Source of the DNA: Candidatus Obscuribacterales bacterium
Lineage (GTDB): Bacteria; Cyanobacteriota; Vampirovibrionia; Obscuribacterales; Obscuribacteraceae
Reading direction: 5' to 3'
Assembly: GCA_020634035.1 (NCBI GenBank)
Contig: JACKCM010000004.1
Span: forward strand, 62,001 to 126,000
Length of the DNA: 64,000 bases
Shown: positions 17,557 through 26,237 of the stretch, one piece after another
Numbering within the stretch: position 1 is the first letter of the stretch
Layout of the letters: each line of letters starts with the position of its first letter
Notes under the pieces: generated by a model
Seen by the model: the letters and a program-made list of their open reading frames with translations, nothing else
Told to the model about the DNA's origin: nothing
Database searches by the model: none
Program-made: the position numbers and the translations under genes

Positions 17557-17666
17557 TGATCAACTTCTGATTTGGATACATATGGGTCTGGTGTTTTCTT
17601 CAGAATGTTCGGCATATGTCGGAATGCGCGGCATATCCAAAATGCCTGGAAAGTCCGGGACGATAG

Positions 17667-17672
17667 TATAAT
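17667..17672 (+). promoter_or_regulatory. Possible second -10 before the nickel transporter gene
   Basis: TATAAT at 17667-17672, 43 bases before the ATG at 17716; no good -35 is seen. Two CGGCATAT direct repeats lie upstream at 17610-17617 and 17629-17636 (19-base period), which could be a further regulator site. Confidence 0.35.
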
Positions 17673-17715
17673 TTGGAGTTTCACCAGGACCCTTGTGGGT
17701 AAGGCTTACTGAAGT

Positions 17716-18540
17716 ATGGATTCCTCCACTGCGCTGATTGTGCTCAATGCGTTTTTGTTGGGGCTTAGGCACGGCATCGACTGGGATCATCTTGCCGCCA
17801 TTTTTGATATCGTGAGCGGCTCCACTGCCGACGACAATGCTTCTCCCGATGCTTTCAAAGATTCTTTCTGGGGCGCTTTTGCCTATTCCACCGGTCATGG
17901 TCTGATTGTCATCATTCTGGGTGCGGCGTCTATTTGTCTGTCGGCGACCTTGCCCGGATGGATCGATCCGATTATGGAGAAGGTTGTCGGGCTTACCCTG
18001 GTTTTTCTAAGTCTGTGGGTTTTTGGGTCGGCGTTTTTCAGCTTTCGGCAGGGCGGGGTGCACAATATGACAGTTCCCAGTCGATACTCGATTTTGTCCC
18101 GTCTCTATCATCGACTCTTTTATTTTATGCGTGCGTCTGATGCGGGTGACCGGTCATCTGCCGGTGGCGGCGATGCATCGGGTGCCTCCGGATCTTCGGC
18201 AGCCTATAGCGCCGTCGGCGCCCCGAGAGCAGCTTTCGCGATAGGAGCCATGCATGGCATAGGCGCCGAGACCGGCACCCAGATATTGCTTTTGACGGCT
18301 GTGGCCAGCGCCAGTCAGGCGATCGGTCTTGGTATGCTGTTCGCGTTTGTCCTCGGCTTGATCACCTGTAATATGGCGGTGGTGGTACTTGGGGCAAGCG
18401 GATTTGTCTCTGCGTCTAGAGTAAAGCCGGTTATGATCGCGCTGGCGATAGCCACCGGCGTTTTCAGTCTTGCGGTCGGTGTGATTTTTCTTGGCGGCTG
18501 GGGTGAGTTTTTGCCGGATTTCGAGAAGATTCTGCCTTGA
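17716..18540 (+). CDS. Nickel/cobalt permease (NiCoT/NicO type)
   Basis: 274 residues with about six to seven hydrophobic segments. The NiCoT signature HX4DH is present as HGIDWDH in segment I, followed by FAYSTGHGLIVI and AMHGIGAETGTQ, the conserved metal-path motifs. NiCoT permeases import Ni(II) or Co(II) at low concentration. The gene lies 68 bases before hypB and downstream of operator site 1, so it most likely supplies nickel for hydrogenase maturation. The loop at about 140-160 is Gly/Ser-rich. Confidence 0.85.
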   Translation: MDSSTALIVLNAFLLGLRHGIDWDHLAAIFDIVSGSTADDNASPDAFKDSFWGAFAYSTGHGLIVIILGAASICLSATLPGWIDPIMEKVVGLTLVFLSLWVFGSAFFSFRQGGVHNMTVPSRYSILSRLYHRLFYFMRASDAGDRSSAGGGDASGASGSSAAYSAVGAPRAAFAIGAMHGIGAETGTQILLLTAVASASQAIGLGMLFAFVLGLITCNMAVVVLGASGFVSASRVKPVMIALAIATGVFSLAVGVIFLGGWGEFLPDFEKILP

Positions 18541-18608
18541 GATACTGGCTCTGGTTTGGATAAAATGGGATAGCAGACCGGGCTGGTCGTGATCCGGAGG
18601 TTTAAAGT

Positions 18609-19454
18609 ATGTGCACGGAATGTGGGTGTGGGCTGCCGACGCCTACTAAAGTCAATGGAAAGAGTCATGGTCACGAGCACGACCATAGCCATGAGCACGG
18701 CCACGAGCATGAGCATGATCACGAGCACGAGCACGAGCACGAACACGAACATGAACATATTCATGAGCACGAACCCCGGCACACCGACCTGATCGCTGTG
18801 CACAAAAGCATTCTCAGCGCCAATGATCTCAAAGCCGAGCGCAATCGAGGCTACTTTCGCGGTCTTGGCATTCTCTGCACCAACATTCTCTCTTCTCCAG
18901 GAGCCGGCAAAACGACTTTGCTGACCCGGCTGATAGAGCGGCTTTCCGGTAAGCAGCGATGCGGAGTAATCGTAGGCGATCTCGAAACCGACAACGATGC
19001 CAGGCGGCTGCGCGAGACCGGCGCACCGGTGGTACAGGTGAGCACAGGCACCCTCTGTCATCTCGACGCCGAAATGGTGGCACGCTCGTGCGCAGAACTC
19101 GATATGCGTGCCCTCGATCTGCTCTTCGTCGAAAATGTCGGCAACTTAGTCTGCCCCGCTACTTTTGACCTCGGCGAAGACCTGCGCCTCACCATTCTTT
19201 CTGTGACCGAAGGCGAAGACAAGCCTCTCAAGTATCCACCGGCGTTTCGCTTCGCCGATATAGTTGTAATAAGCAAAATCGATCTGGCCGAAGCCTGTGA
19301 TTTCGACCGGGAGCTTGCCCTTCAAAACATTCGCGTGATCAATCCCGATGCTCGCATACTCGAACTGTCGGCCAAAAAAGGCACCGGCATCGAAGAATTT
19401 TGCGATCTGCTTCTGACATTGCACAAGAAGCACAAAGACGTCAGCCTTGTATAA
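18609..19454 (+). CDS. hypB: Hydrogenase nickel incorporation GTPase HypB
   Basis: 281 residues. N-terminal nickel site CTECGC (CxxCGC), then a 36-residue His/Glu-rich stretch (18 His, residues 20-55) that can store nickel, then the GTPase domain: Walker A SSPGAGKTTLL, the metal-site CH in TGTLCHLDAE, NKxD-like SKID. HypB delivers nickel with HypA to the hydrogenase large subunit. GGAGG lies 9 bases before the ATG. The gene follows the nickel permease and converges on hypA after 12 bases. Confidence 0.95.
   Translation: MCTECGCGLPTPTKVNGKSHGHEHDHSHEHGHEHEHDHEHEHEHEHEHEHIHEHEPRHTDLIAVHKSILSANDLKAERNRGYFRGLGILCTNILSSPGAGKTTLLTRLIERLSGKQRCGVIVGDLETDNDARRLRETGAPVVQVSTGTLCHLDAEMVARSCAELDMRALDLLFVENVGNLVCPATFDLGEDLRLTILSVTEGEDKPLKYPPAFRFADIVVISKIDLAEACDFDRELALQNIRVINPDARILELSAKKGTGIEEFCDLLLTLHKKHKDVSLV
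18666..18773 (+). repeat. His/Glu-coding hexamer-like repeat within hypB
   Basis: Thirty-six codons alternate His (CAC/CAT) with mainly Glu (GAG/GAA), making degenerate 6-base repeats such as GAGCAC. They encode 18 His. Length variation by slippage is likely between strains. Confidence 0.85.
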
Positions 19455-19466
19455 AGGAGCATTCTT

Positions 19467-19811
19467 TTAGCTTCTGATTTCGAGGGCGGTCAGCTCTAAT
19501 TCTCTGCCGCCCCGCAAGTCGCCGCTGGTTTTGCCGCACTGAGAACAGTCGAAGTTTTGTGTATCGGGCAGAGTCGTCAGCTTGTTGCAATCGGGGCAGA
19601 AGATTTGTACCGGGCAATTCTCTATGACCAGGCGGGAGCCCTCCAGGCAGGTGGCTTCGGTGACGAACTCATAGGCAGCCATGAGCGCATCCGGCACAAC
19701 TCCTGATAAGGCGCCGACCTTGATATGTACCGCTTCTACCTGATGTTCGACTTTGTTCGCCTCGGCTATGGCAATCTCCACCAGGCTTTTGGCTATCGAC
19801 AGTTCATGCAT
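19467..19811 (-). CDS. hypA: Hydrogenase nickel-insertion protein HypA
   Basis: 114 residues, the usual length. It begins MHELSIA; the Met-His-Glu N-terminus binds nickel, so ATG 19811 is the start (AGGAG about 8 bases upstream), not ATG 19847. The zinc site is CPDCNK and CSQCGK. HypA works with HypB. Unlike all other hyp genes here, it lies on the minus strand, between hypB and hypC. Confidence 0.95.
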   Translation of the reverse strand: MHELSIAKSLVEIAIAEANKVEHQVEAVHIKVGALSGVVPDALMAAYEFVTEATCLEGSRLVIENCPVQIFCPDCNKLTTLPDTQNFDCSQCGKTSGDLRGGRELELTALEIRS

Positions 19812-19864
19812 TATCAAACTCCTGGCATAATCAGTCTTTTGGCTCATTCGACTGAGTTGCCAAC

Positions 19865-19874
19865 ATTATATAAT
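19865..19874. promoter_or_regulatory. Palindromic ATTATATAAT, possible shared -10 for hypA and hypC
   Basis: The palindrome contains TATAAT on both strands (plus 19869-19874, minus 19870-19865). It lies between divergent hypA (start 19811) and hypC (start 19909), at the distance expected for both. No strong -35 was identified on either side. Confidence 0.45.
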
Positions 19875-19908
19875 GATTGCTCTGCTGGATATGTCCGCCC
19901 TTCCTGCT

Positions 19909-20163
19909 ATGTGCCTTGCCATTCCTGGAAAAATCGAAGAATTCATAGATGCCGAACGGCACTTCGCCCGGGCGGATATCTGTGGAGTGAAGCGTCAGAT
20001 CAATGTCGACCTCATTAAAGAACAGGGTCTTGAGGTGGGCGACTGGGTGCTTATCCATGTCGGTTTCGCCATGGGAAAAATCAGCGAAGAACACGCTCTT
20101 GAGCAGCTAGAGTTGCTGGCGATTTTAGGAGAAGCAGATCAAGCCGGGAGTCTGAGACCATGA
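19909..20163 (+). CDS. hypC: Hydrogenase maturation chaperone HypC
   Basis: 84 residues, typical for HypC. It starts MCLAIPGK; Cys2 must follow Met so that it can hold the iron ligand, so ATG 19909 is chosen over ATGs at 19873 and 19891, although there is no clear ribosome-binding site. HypC with HypD assembles the Fe(CN)2CO unit. Its stop overlaps the hypD start (ATGA). Confidence 0.92.
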   Translation: MCLAIPGKIEEFIDAERHFARADICGVKRQINVDLIKEQGLEVGDWVLIHVGFAMGKISEEHALEQLELLAILGEADQAGSLRP

Positions 20164-21311
20164 AATTTGTGGACGAATTTCGCGACCCGGAGCTCATAAA
20201 GAAAACCGCCGAAGAGATAAAGTCTCTGGTGGGCGATGATCATTATCGAATCATGGAAGTTTGCGGCGGGCACACCCATGCGATTTATCGTTTTGGATTA
20301 GAGCAGCTTTTGCCTGAGGGTATCGAGCTCATTCACGGACCGGGATGCCCGGTTTGCATCCTGCCTATGGACAGAGTCGACGAAGGCCTGGCGATAGCGG
20401 CGGCACCCGAAGGCGATGTGATCTTAACCGTATACGGTGACATGATGCGAGTGCCCGGTTACGAGGGCAGCCCGCTTGAAATGAAAGCGAAAGGGCTCGA
20501 TATTCGTATGGTCTACTCGCCTCTTGATGCGCTCAAAATCGCCCAATCGAATCTAAATAAGTCTGTGGTGTTTTTCGCCATTGGCTTCGAGACAACCGCT
20601 CCTGCCACAGCCCTTACCGTAATGAAAGCAAAAGAGATGGGGGTGGAAAATTTCTCGGTCTTCGTCAACCATGTCACGGTGATTCCGCCCATGCGAGCGG
20701 TTTTAGACGATCCGGAGATGGCGATCGATGGCTTTGTAGGACCAGGTCATGTTGCCACCGTTATTGGTGCCGGCGGTTACGAAGAGATTGCCAGGGATTA
20801 CAAGAAGCCCGTCATAGTATCTGGATTCGAGCCGCTGGATATTCTGCAGTCTCTTTTGCTGTTGATAAAACAGTTGAAGGCAGGCGAAGCCAGAGTCGAA
20901 AACCAGTATGAGCGGGTCGTACCCTGGGAAGCGAATCCGGTTGCCGAGAAGGTTTTGTCGACAGTCTTCGAGTTGAGAAAAGAGTTCGAGTGGCGGGGGC
21001 TGGGCTCCATCGCCGCCTCTGCCGTGCGTCTGACCGAGGAATATTCTGACTTTGATGCCGAAGTGAAATATGCTGATTTGTTAGAGCGGCACAGAATAGA
21101 AAGAGAAGAACGCTTCTCTGAAGGCGCCGCCTGCCAGAGCCGCAAGCGTCATGATGACGCGCCTTGCGGTCAAGTTCTAAAAGGGCTGATGAAGCCGCAT
21201 CAATGCGCTCTCTTTGGCAAAGAGTGTACACCGGAGCGTCCGGTCGGGGCTTTGATGGTCTCGTCCGAAGGCTCATGTGCCGCTTATTTCAATTATGCAA
21301 AACGGAGCTGA
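20160..21311 (+). CDS. hypD: Hydrogenase maturation protein HypD
   Basis: 383 residues, full length. Key motifs: CGGHTHAIYRFG (conserved Cys region), HGPGCPVCILP, GFETTAPATA, and the C-terminal Cys set around CQSRKRHD, CGQVLKG, CALFGKEC, SCAAYF that holds the [4Fe-4S] cluster. With HypC it carries the iron centre during cyanide and CO addition. Start overlaps hypC; hypE follows within three bases. Confidence 0.95.
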   Translation: MKFVDEFRDPELIKKTAEEIKSLVGDDHYRIMEVCGGHTHAIYRFGLEQLLPEGIELIHGPGCPVCILPMDRVDEGLAIAAAPEGDVILTVYGDMMRVPGYEGSPLEMKAKGLDIRMVYSPLDALKIAQSNLNKSVVFFAIGFETTAPATALTVMKAKEMGVENFSVFVNHVTVIPPMRAVLDDPEMAIDGFVGPGHVATVIGAGGYEEIARDYKKPVIVSGFEPLDILQSLLLLIKQLKAGEARVENQYERVVPWEANPVAEKVLSTVFELRKEFEWRGLGSIAASAVRLTEEYSDFDAEVKYADLLERHRIEREERFSEGAACQSRKRHDDAPCGQVLKGLMKPHQCALFGKECTPERPVGALMVSSEGSCAAYFNYAKRS

Positions 21312-21313
21312 AA

Positions 21314-22378
21314 TTGGCAGGAGCAGATACAGAATCGGAGAACTCTTTCAAGGACCGTCAGATTGAGCTTGCCCATGGTGCTGGAGGCAAAGCCAGTCGC
21401 CGTCTTGTTGAACGCTTGATTCTTCCCAAACTGGCCAATCCGATATTGAGCCGCTTGTCCGATTCTGCGATTATAGATTTTGGCGGCAGGCCGCTGGCTT
21501 TCACCACCGATAGTTTTGTGGTCAAGCCGCTCGAATTTCCCGGGGGCAGCATCGGCTCTCTGGCGGTGAACGGCACCGTCAACGATCTTGCCGTCTCGGG
21601 CTCGCGTCCGGTGGCGCTTCTGGCGACGCTTATTCTTGAAGCCGGCACCTCGACCGATGTGGTGGCGCAAGCCCTCGATGCCATGGCGAAAGCCTCAGCT
21701 AAAGCAGGAGTGCCGGTGGTGGGCGGTGACACCAAAGTGGTCGAACATGGCAAAGCCGATGGCGTATATATAACCACCAGCGGTATCGGAGAGCCCGTCT
21801 CTGGGGTGTTTCTCGAAGGCAAGAGCGTCTGTCCGGGAGACAAAATTATTCTCAGTGGTCCTGTGGGCGATCATGGTATCACTGTGCTTCTCGCCCGCGG
21901 TGAACTGGATATCGAGGCCGATTTGCAGTCTGACAGCCGCAGCGTCTGGCCTTTTGTGGAAGCTTTGTTAAATACCTGCGGTTCTGATGTACGCTGGATG
22001 CGTGATCCCACAAGGGGTGGAGTCGCCACATCCTTAAATGAGCTGGCTGAAGACAGCGGCAGGGACATCGTCATAGAAGACCGTTTGATTCCTGTGCGCG
22101 ATACTGTTCGTGGAGCCTGCGAAGTGCTGGGGCTAGATGTGTTGCATGTGGCCAATGAAGGTCAGTTTCTGGCGGTGGTGGCCGCCGAAGCCGCAGATAA
22201 AGCGCTTGCCGCCATTCGCCGGATAAGCGGTGGCGAAGAGGCGGTGATTATCGGTGCGGTGGGCGACGTAGGCGCCGAGGCGACAGGCTCTAGAGGGCGT
22301 CTGACCGCGATAACACCCTATGGTTCGAGCAGGATAGTCGATATGCTGGTGGGCGATCAGTTGCCCCGGATCTGCTGA
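21314..22378 (+). CDS. hypE: Hydrogenase maturation protein HypE
   Basis: 354 residues from TTG 21314, which has CGGAG about 7 bases upstream inside the hypD end. Motifs: ELAHGAGGKASRRL (purM-like N-terminus), GGDTKVV, DPTRGGVATSLNE, and the C-terminal PRIC, whose Cys is carbamoylated by HypF and dehydrated to thiocyanate as the cyanide source. The longer frame upstream overlaps hypD and is not homologous to the family. Confidence 0.93.
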   Translation: MAGADTESENSFKDRQIELAHGAGGKASRRLVERLILPKLANPILSRLSDSAIIDFGGRPLAFTTDSFVVKPLEFPGGSIGSLAVNGTVNDLAVSGSRPVALLATLILEAGTSTDVVAQALDAMAKASAKAGVPVVGGDTKVVEHGKADGVYITTSGIGEPVSGVFLEGKSVCPGDKIILSGPVGDHGITVLLARGELDIEADLQSDSRSVWPFVEALLNTCGSDVRWMRDPTRGGVATSLNELAEDSGRDIVIEDRLIPVRDTVRGACEVLGLDVLHVANEGQFLAVVAAEAADKALAAIRRISGGEEAVIIGAVGDVGAEATGSRGRLTAITPYGSSRIVDMLVGDQLPRIC

Positions 22379-22417
22379 CACAGGCTTTGATGCTGCTGCA
22401 AGGAGAATATTAAAGCC

Positions 22418-24778
22418 ATGCCCGTCACCAAGAAAGCATCTTTGATTCGAATCAAAGGTATAGTCCAGGGGGTTGGCTTTCGCCCGTTTATATATCTGCA
22501 TGCCCGGGAGCATGGTCTTTTCGGCTGGGTTCTCAACGACGAGGCCGGAGTAGAGGTCCATATCGAAGGCGACGAAGGCGCAATCTCCGCTTTTCTTTCC
22601 AGTTTGAAGGAGAAAGCGCCACCGGCCTCTCGGATTGATGAAGTGATCACCGGGGAGTGCGCGCCGCAAGACTATAGCGAGTTTGTTATTGTCGAGAGTC
22701 GCTCTGGCGATAAAATCGTCACTCGCATCTCACCAGATATGGTGGTCTGCGCGGCCTGCCTTTCTGACCTGGATGATACATCCAGTCCTTACTATGAATA
22801 CCCCTACGTCAACTGCACCCATTGCGGTCCGCGCTACTCTATTATAAAGTCGCTGCCCTATGACAGACCTGCCACCACCATGGCGCAATGGCCGATGTGT
22901 GAGCACTGCCGTCAGGGCTATGAAAACCCAGAAGATAGAAGGTTTCATGCCCAGCCGGTAGCCTGCAACAAATGCGGTCCGCAGTACTATCTGCGTCAGG
23001 CAGACGATTCAAGGACCGGGCATGTAGCCATAGAGCATACCTCCCGGTTGTTGCAAGATGGAAAGATAGTCGCCGTCAAGGGCATCGGCGGTTATCACCT
23101 GGCGCTGGACGCCACCAATGAAGACGCGCTTCGAGCCTTGCGCGAAAGAAAGTATCGTAAAGAAAAACCCTTTGCGGTAATGGTCAAGTCGCTGGAACAT
23201 GCCCGACAGATAGTGGATCTCAACCCTGTGGCAGAAGAAGCGCTGATGTCTATTGCCCGACCGATAGTGCTGGCTCGCAGCAGGATAAATGCGAGCGGGC
23301 GTCTTGATCAGTCTTTGCTGGCACCGAATAATCTCGATCTGGGTGTGATGCTGCCCTATACCCCACTGCATCATCTGCTCTTCAAATTCGGTGCGCCACC
23401 GTTTCTGGTTCTGACCAGCGCCAACAGATCCAACGAGCCGATAGCTTATGACGATGATCGCGCCTTCGAAGAGCTCGATGGTATCGCCGATGCTTTTTTA
23501 GTAGGAGAAAGGCCGATTCAAAGAAGAGTGGATGACTCTGTTGCTGCCACCAGCGCCCTGGGCATTCATCTGATTCGAAGAGCACGGGGCTATGCGCCGG
23601 GGGCGGTGGCGACTTTGCCTTGTGAACAGCCTGTCTTAGCCGTGGGAGCCGACCTGAAAAACACCATCACTCTGGTTGTTGCCGGTCAGGCTTTTGTCAG
23701 CCAGTATATCGGAGATCTCGAGCAGACCTCTTGTTTCGATGCATTTTGCGAGACAGTCTCAGATCTGACAGCTATGTACGGCATCAAAGACGAAGAATTG
23801 ATTGTCTGTCATGATCTTCATCCCCAGTACATGTCGACCCAGTTTGCCCTCCAACTGCCCTGTGCCCGTCGGATAGGAATTCAGCACCACCGAGCCCATG
23901 TTGCATCGGTGCTTGCCGAACATAGCCGTCGTAGTGCTCAAGGGAAGCATGGCGATCTCGATTCTTTGTCGGGATCAGATGGTTTTGAGAAGAAAGTCCT
24001 GGGTATAGCCTTCGACGGCACCGGCTGGGGCGATGATGAATCTATCTGGGGCGGTGAGTTCTTTGTCGGCTCTTTGCCGTCGGGCTTCGAAAGAGTCGCT
24101 TCAATATATCCTGCGATTATGCCTGGTGGTGATGCCGCGGCAAGATTCCCAGCTCAGGCGGCTGCCGGATTTCTGCACTCAAGCTCCTCTTCCACGGAAA
24201 ATCTATTAATAGACAAGTTATCGGCGCCGCCATTTGAGTTTCCTGAAAAGCGCATAGCTCTGGTTCAACAGATGCTCACTAAGGATCTTCAATGTCTGAA
24301 GACCACATCGGTCGGGCGTCTTTTCGATGCCGCTGCCGCCCTGACCGGCTTTGCCGGTGAGGTCAGTTTCGAAGCCCAGGCGGCAATCTGGCTGGAGCAT
24401 CTTGCCCGGTCCTCTTTAGCTCAGAAAGCATATCCTTTTATATATGATGCAGGCGCGCAATATTTGGATTGGCGAGAGGCGCTCAATGAGCTGATGCAAG
24501 ATAGATTGAAGGGTGCTTCAAAACAGGATATCGCCGGTGCTTTTCATATGGGTCTGGCGAGAGGAATGACCGCTGCCGCCATCTCTCTTTGTGAGCAGCA
24601 CCAGCTCTCTACCGTCGCCATCTCTGGTGGTGTCATGCAGAATATGCTCCTTATCAATCTCTTCAGTGCGGAGCTGGCGGCATCTGCCCCTCACCTAAAG
24701 CTCCTGACCAACTCTCTGGTGCCCGCCAACGACGGAGGCATCAGTCTGGGTCAGGCTGCCCTGGCTTGCTTTCACTGA
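22418..24778 (+). CDS. hypF: Carbamoyltransferase HypF
   Basis: 786 residues, full length. Domains: acylphosphatase at 1-95 (GIVQGVGFRPFIY), two zinc fingers CAAC..CTHC and CEHC..CNKC at about 110-190, a YrdC-like domain (about 205-390), and a Kae1-like carbamoyltransferase domain with HHRAHVASV and the late SGGVMQN. HypF transfers carbamoyl from carbamoyl phosphate to the HypE C-terminal Cys. It is the last hyp gene of the hypCDEF run. AAGGAG is about 12 bases upstream. Confidence 0.95.
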   Translation: MPVTKKASLIRIKGIVQGVGFRPFIYLHAREHGLFGWVLNDEAGVEVHIEGDEGAISAFLSSLKEKAPPASRIDEVITGECAPQDYSEFVIVESRSGDKIVTRISPDMVVCAACLSDLDDTSSPYYEYPYVNCTHCGPRYSIIKSLPYDRPATTMAQWPMCEHCRQGYENPEDRRFHAQPVACNKCGPQYYLRQADDSRTGHVAIEHTSRLLQDGKIVAVKGIGGYHLALDATNEDALRALRERKYRKEKPFAVMVKSLEHARQIVDLNPVAEEALMSIARPIVLARSRINASGRLDQSLLAPNNLDLGVMLPYTPLHHLLFKFGAPPFLVLTSANRSNEPIAYDDDRAFEELDGIADAFLVGERPIQRRVDDSVAATSALGIHLIRRARGYAPGAVATLPCEQPVLAVGADLKNTITLVVAGQAFVSQYIGDLEQTSCFDAFCETVSDLTAMYGIKDEELIVCHDLHPQYMSTQFALQLPCARRIGIQHHRAHVASVLAEHSRRSAQGKHGDLDSLSGSDGFEKKVLGIAFDGTGWGDDESIWGGEFFVGSLPSGFERVASIYPAIMPGGDAAARFPAQAAAGFLHSSSSSTENLLIDKLSAPPFEFPEKRIALVQQMLTKDLQCLKTTSVGRLFDAAAALTGFAGEVSFEAQAAIWLEHLARSSLAQKAYPFIYDAGAQYLDWREALNELMQDRLKGASKQDIAGAFHMGLARGMTAAAISLCEQHQLSTVAISGGVMQNMLLINLFSAELAASAPHLKLLTNSLVPANDGGISLGQAALACFH

Positions 24779-24920
24779 GCGTTGGCTTGGTTTCAGAGAG
24801 TCGCGACTTGCCTTCAGTGAGCACCGGCTAGCCTATTAAAATTTGTTTTTGATCAGGCAAGTGCCGCTCAAATTTAATGCGCCCAGATGACCGGTGTCTC
24901 TCTAGAGATTTGTAGAATTT

Positions 24921-24940
24921 AGTTGGTCAACCAACCAATT
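24921..24940 (+). promoter_or_regulatory. Operator-like site 2, upstream of the TetR gene
   Basis: AGTTGGTCAACCAACCAATT has the inverted repeat GTTGGT-CA-ACCAAC and is in the same orientation as site 1. It lies about 70 bases before the preferred tetR start, suggesting autoregulation. TTGTAG, a poor -35, lies five bases upstream, in the same geometry as site 1. Confidence 0.7.
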
Positions 24941-25010
24941 AGTTTTAGCAGAAAAACGAAACATAGGCATCGGGCGGTTGATAGGAATGATGCTAGGAAA
25001 TATCGAAGCC

Positions 25011-25673
25011 ATGCACCGAAGGAAGTTAACCCATGAGCGTCGAGCGGAGATCATCCTTGGTCTTAAGCTCTGTATGTTAGAGAGCGGCTATGAAAACGCT
25101 TCTACTAAGAACATTGCCATGAAAATCAATATTTCTCCTGGATTGATTCACTATCACTTTCGGACTAAAGAAGAGATATTGCTTGCCTTGCTTCAGGACC
25201 TTGTCGCCTCTGCTGATAAGCGCTATCAGTCTTTGATCTCTTCCACTACTGCTCCTAAGGTGAAATTGGATTTTTTCATAGACTCCCATCTGTCTCCCGA
25301 TTTAGGTGCCGAGGTCGGCGATATGGCTTCTCTAGTGCATATTGCAGCCCTGGCAGCTACCCGAACAGAATTGCGAGTTGCCTATCAGCGCGCAGTCAAT
25401 CATCGGGTCGATGTATTGAACGAGATCATCATCGATGTGATGAACTGGCTGGGCCGGTCAACGGATCGTTCGTGGGAGATAAGCACTGCTATTCTTGCGA
25501 CAATCGACGGTCATTACCAATTTTTCGTGTCGGCGCCGCAGTTATTTGAACGGCGTCAGGCGGCTTTTATAGTAAAGACAATGGCGATGGGTCTTATCTT
25601 GAGGCAGAAAACTGTTATATCGTCGCCGCGCTTTCTTGCCATTGATCAAGACGAAGCTATCTTTGCTCCATGA
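25011..25673 (+). CDS. TetR-family transcriptional regulator
   Basis: 220 residues from ATG 25011 (AGGAAA about 11 bases upstream); ATG 24987/24990 and TTG 24978 are alternatives. The N-terminal helix-turn-helix is classical: RRAEIILGLKLCMLESGYENAS, split by TKNIAMKINISPGLIHYHF and RTKEEILLALL. The C-terminal ligand-binding part (about 65-205) is helical. Its ligand is unknown. It lies 3' of hypF with its own operator; it probably represses the nickel/hyp genes, itself and the TPR gene at 28 kb. Confidence 0.88.
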   Translation: MHRRKLTHERRAEIILGLKLCMLESGYENASTKNIAMKINISPGLIHYHFRTKEEILLALLQDLVASADKRYQSLISSTTAPKVKLDFFIDSHLSPDLGAEVGDMASLVHIAALAATRTELRVAYQRAVNHRVDVLNEIIIDVMNWLGRSTDRSWEISTAILATIDGHYQFFVSAPQLFERRQAAFIVKTMAMGLILRQKTVISSPRFLAIDQDEAIFAP

Positions 25674-25755
25674 ACTGCTAGAATCTGATCGAAAGCCCGA
25701 GATCGATAGAAAAAACACCAAAGCATAATTCCGGAAGCGCATGAAGGACCCTGTA

Positions 25756-26181
25756 ATGAGTTGGGATGATATGGTAAAAGCCAGTGCCGAGAGCCACGGC
25801 GTGGACTTCGAGCGCGCCCTTGTCTGGGATGTCTTCTCTAATTTGTTTCTCGACACTTACTTTGATGAGGATGTGCTTGAGCGCTACGCCACGTCGGTGG
25901 CAGAGTCGCCCTTTAGCTATCGAGAGCTGGGGCACATTCTCTTTCAAGAGGTACATCCGGTCTGTTTCGGCAATCTATTGAGTGTCGCCGGTGAGTGGGC
26001 TGGCTTTCATCCGGACTGGTTGGTGCCTCGCTGCTGCGAGCAAATGCGTCGACACAGTTATAAGGCAAGCGGAGATTCAGCAGAACTTTCTAAGATGGCG
26101 AAACTGACTGCGCTCACTTTCAAGGACGGAGCGCAGTTTTTGGAGCGGGTGCAGCGCATTCGCGATGTGGCGCATCAGTGA
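25756..26181 (+). CDS. Small cytosolic protein, resembles DUF7079
   Basis: 141 residues from ATG 25756 (AAGGA 8 bases before); ATG 25741 is also possible. The core VWDVFSNLFLD, YATSVAESPFSYRELGHIL, EVHPVCFGNLLSVAGEW matches my memory of the DUF7079 pattern of unknown function. No signal peptide or membrane segment. It is on the same strand as tetR, 82 bases later. Confidence 0.6.
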   Translation: MSWDDMVKASAESHGVDFERALVWDVFSNLFLDTYFDEDVLERYATSVAESPFSYRELGHILFQEVHPVCFGNLLSVAGEWAGFHPDWLVPRCCEQMRRHSYKASGDSAELSKMAKLTALTFKDGAQFLERVQRIRDVAHQ

Positions 26182-26237
26182 TGCAGTAAGTTCGTGATGC
26201 AGCGCCGTGGCGAAACGGCGAAGACCTTGGAATCTCG

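Noticed and set aside
17557..17715. Nickel/cobalt or cobalamin riboswitch before the nickel permease
   Set aside because: I could not find the conserved cores of either class in the leader.
18666..18773. Short tandem repeats that could be mistaken for a CRISPR array
   Set aside because: They encode an alternating His/Glu run inside hypB and have no spacers.
24805..24814. AGTCGCGACT palindrome after hypF as a terminator
   Set aside because: The arms are short and no T-run follows.
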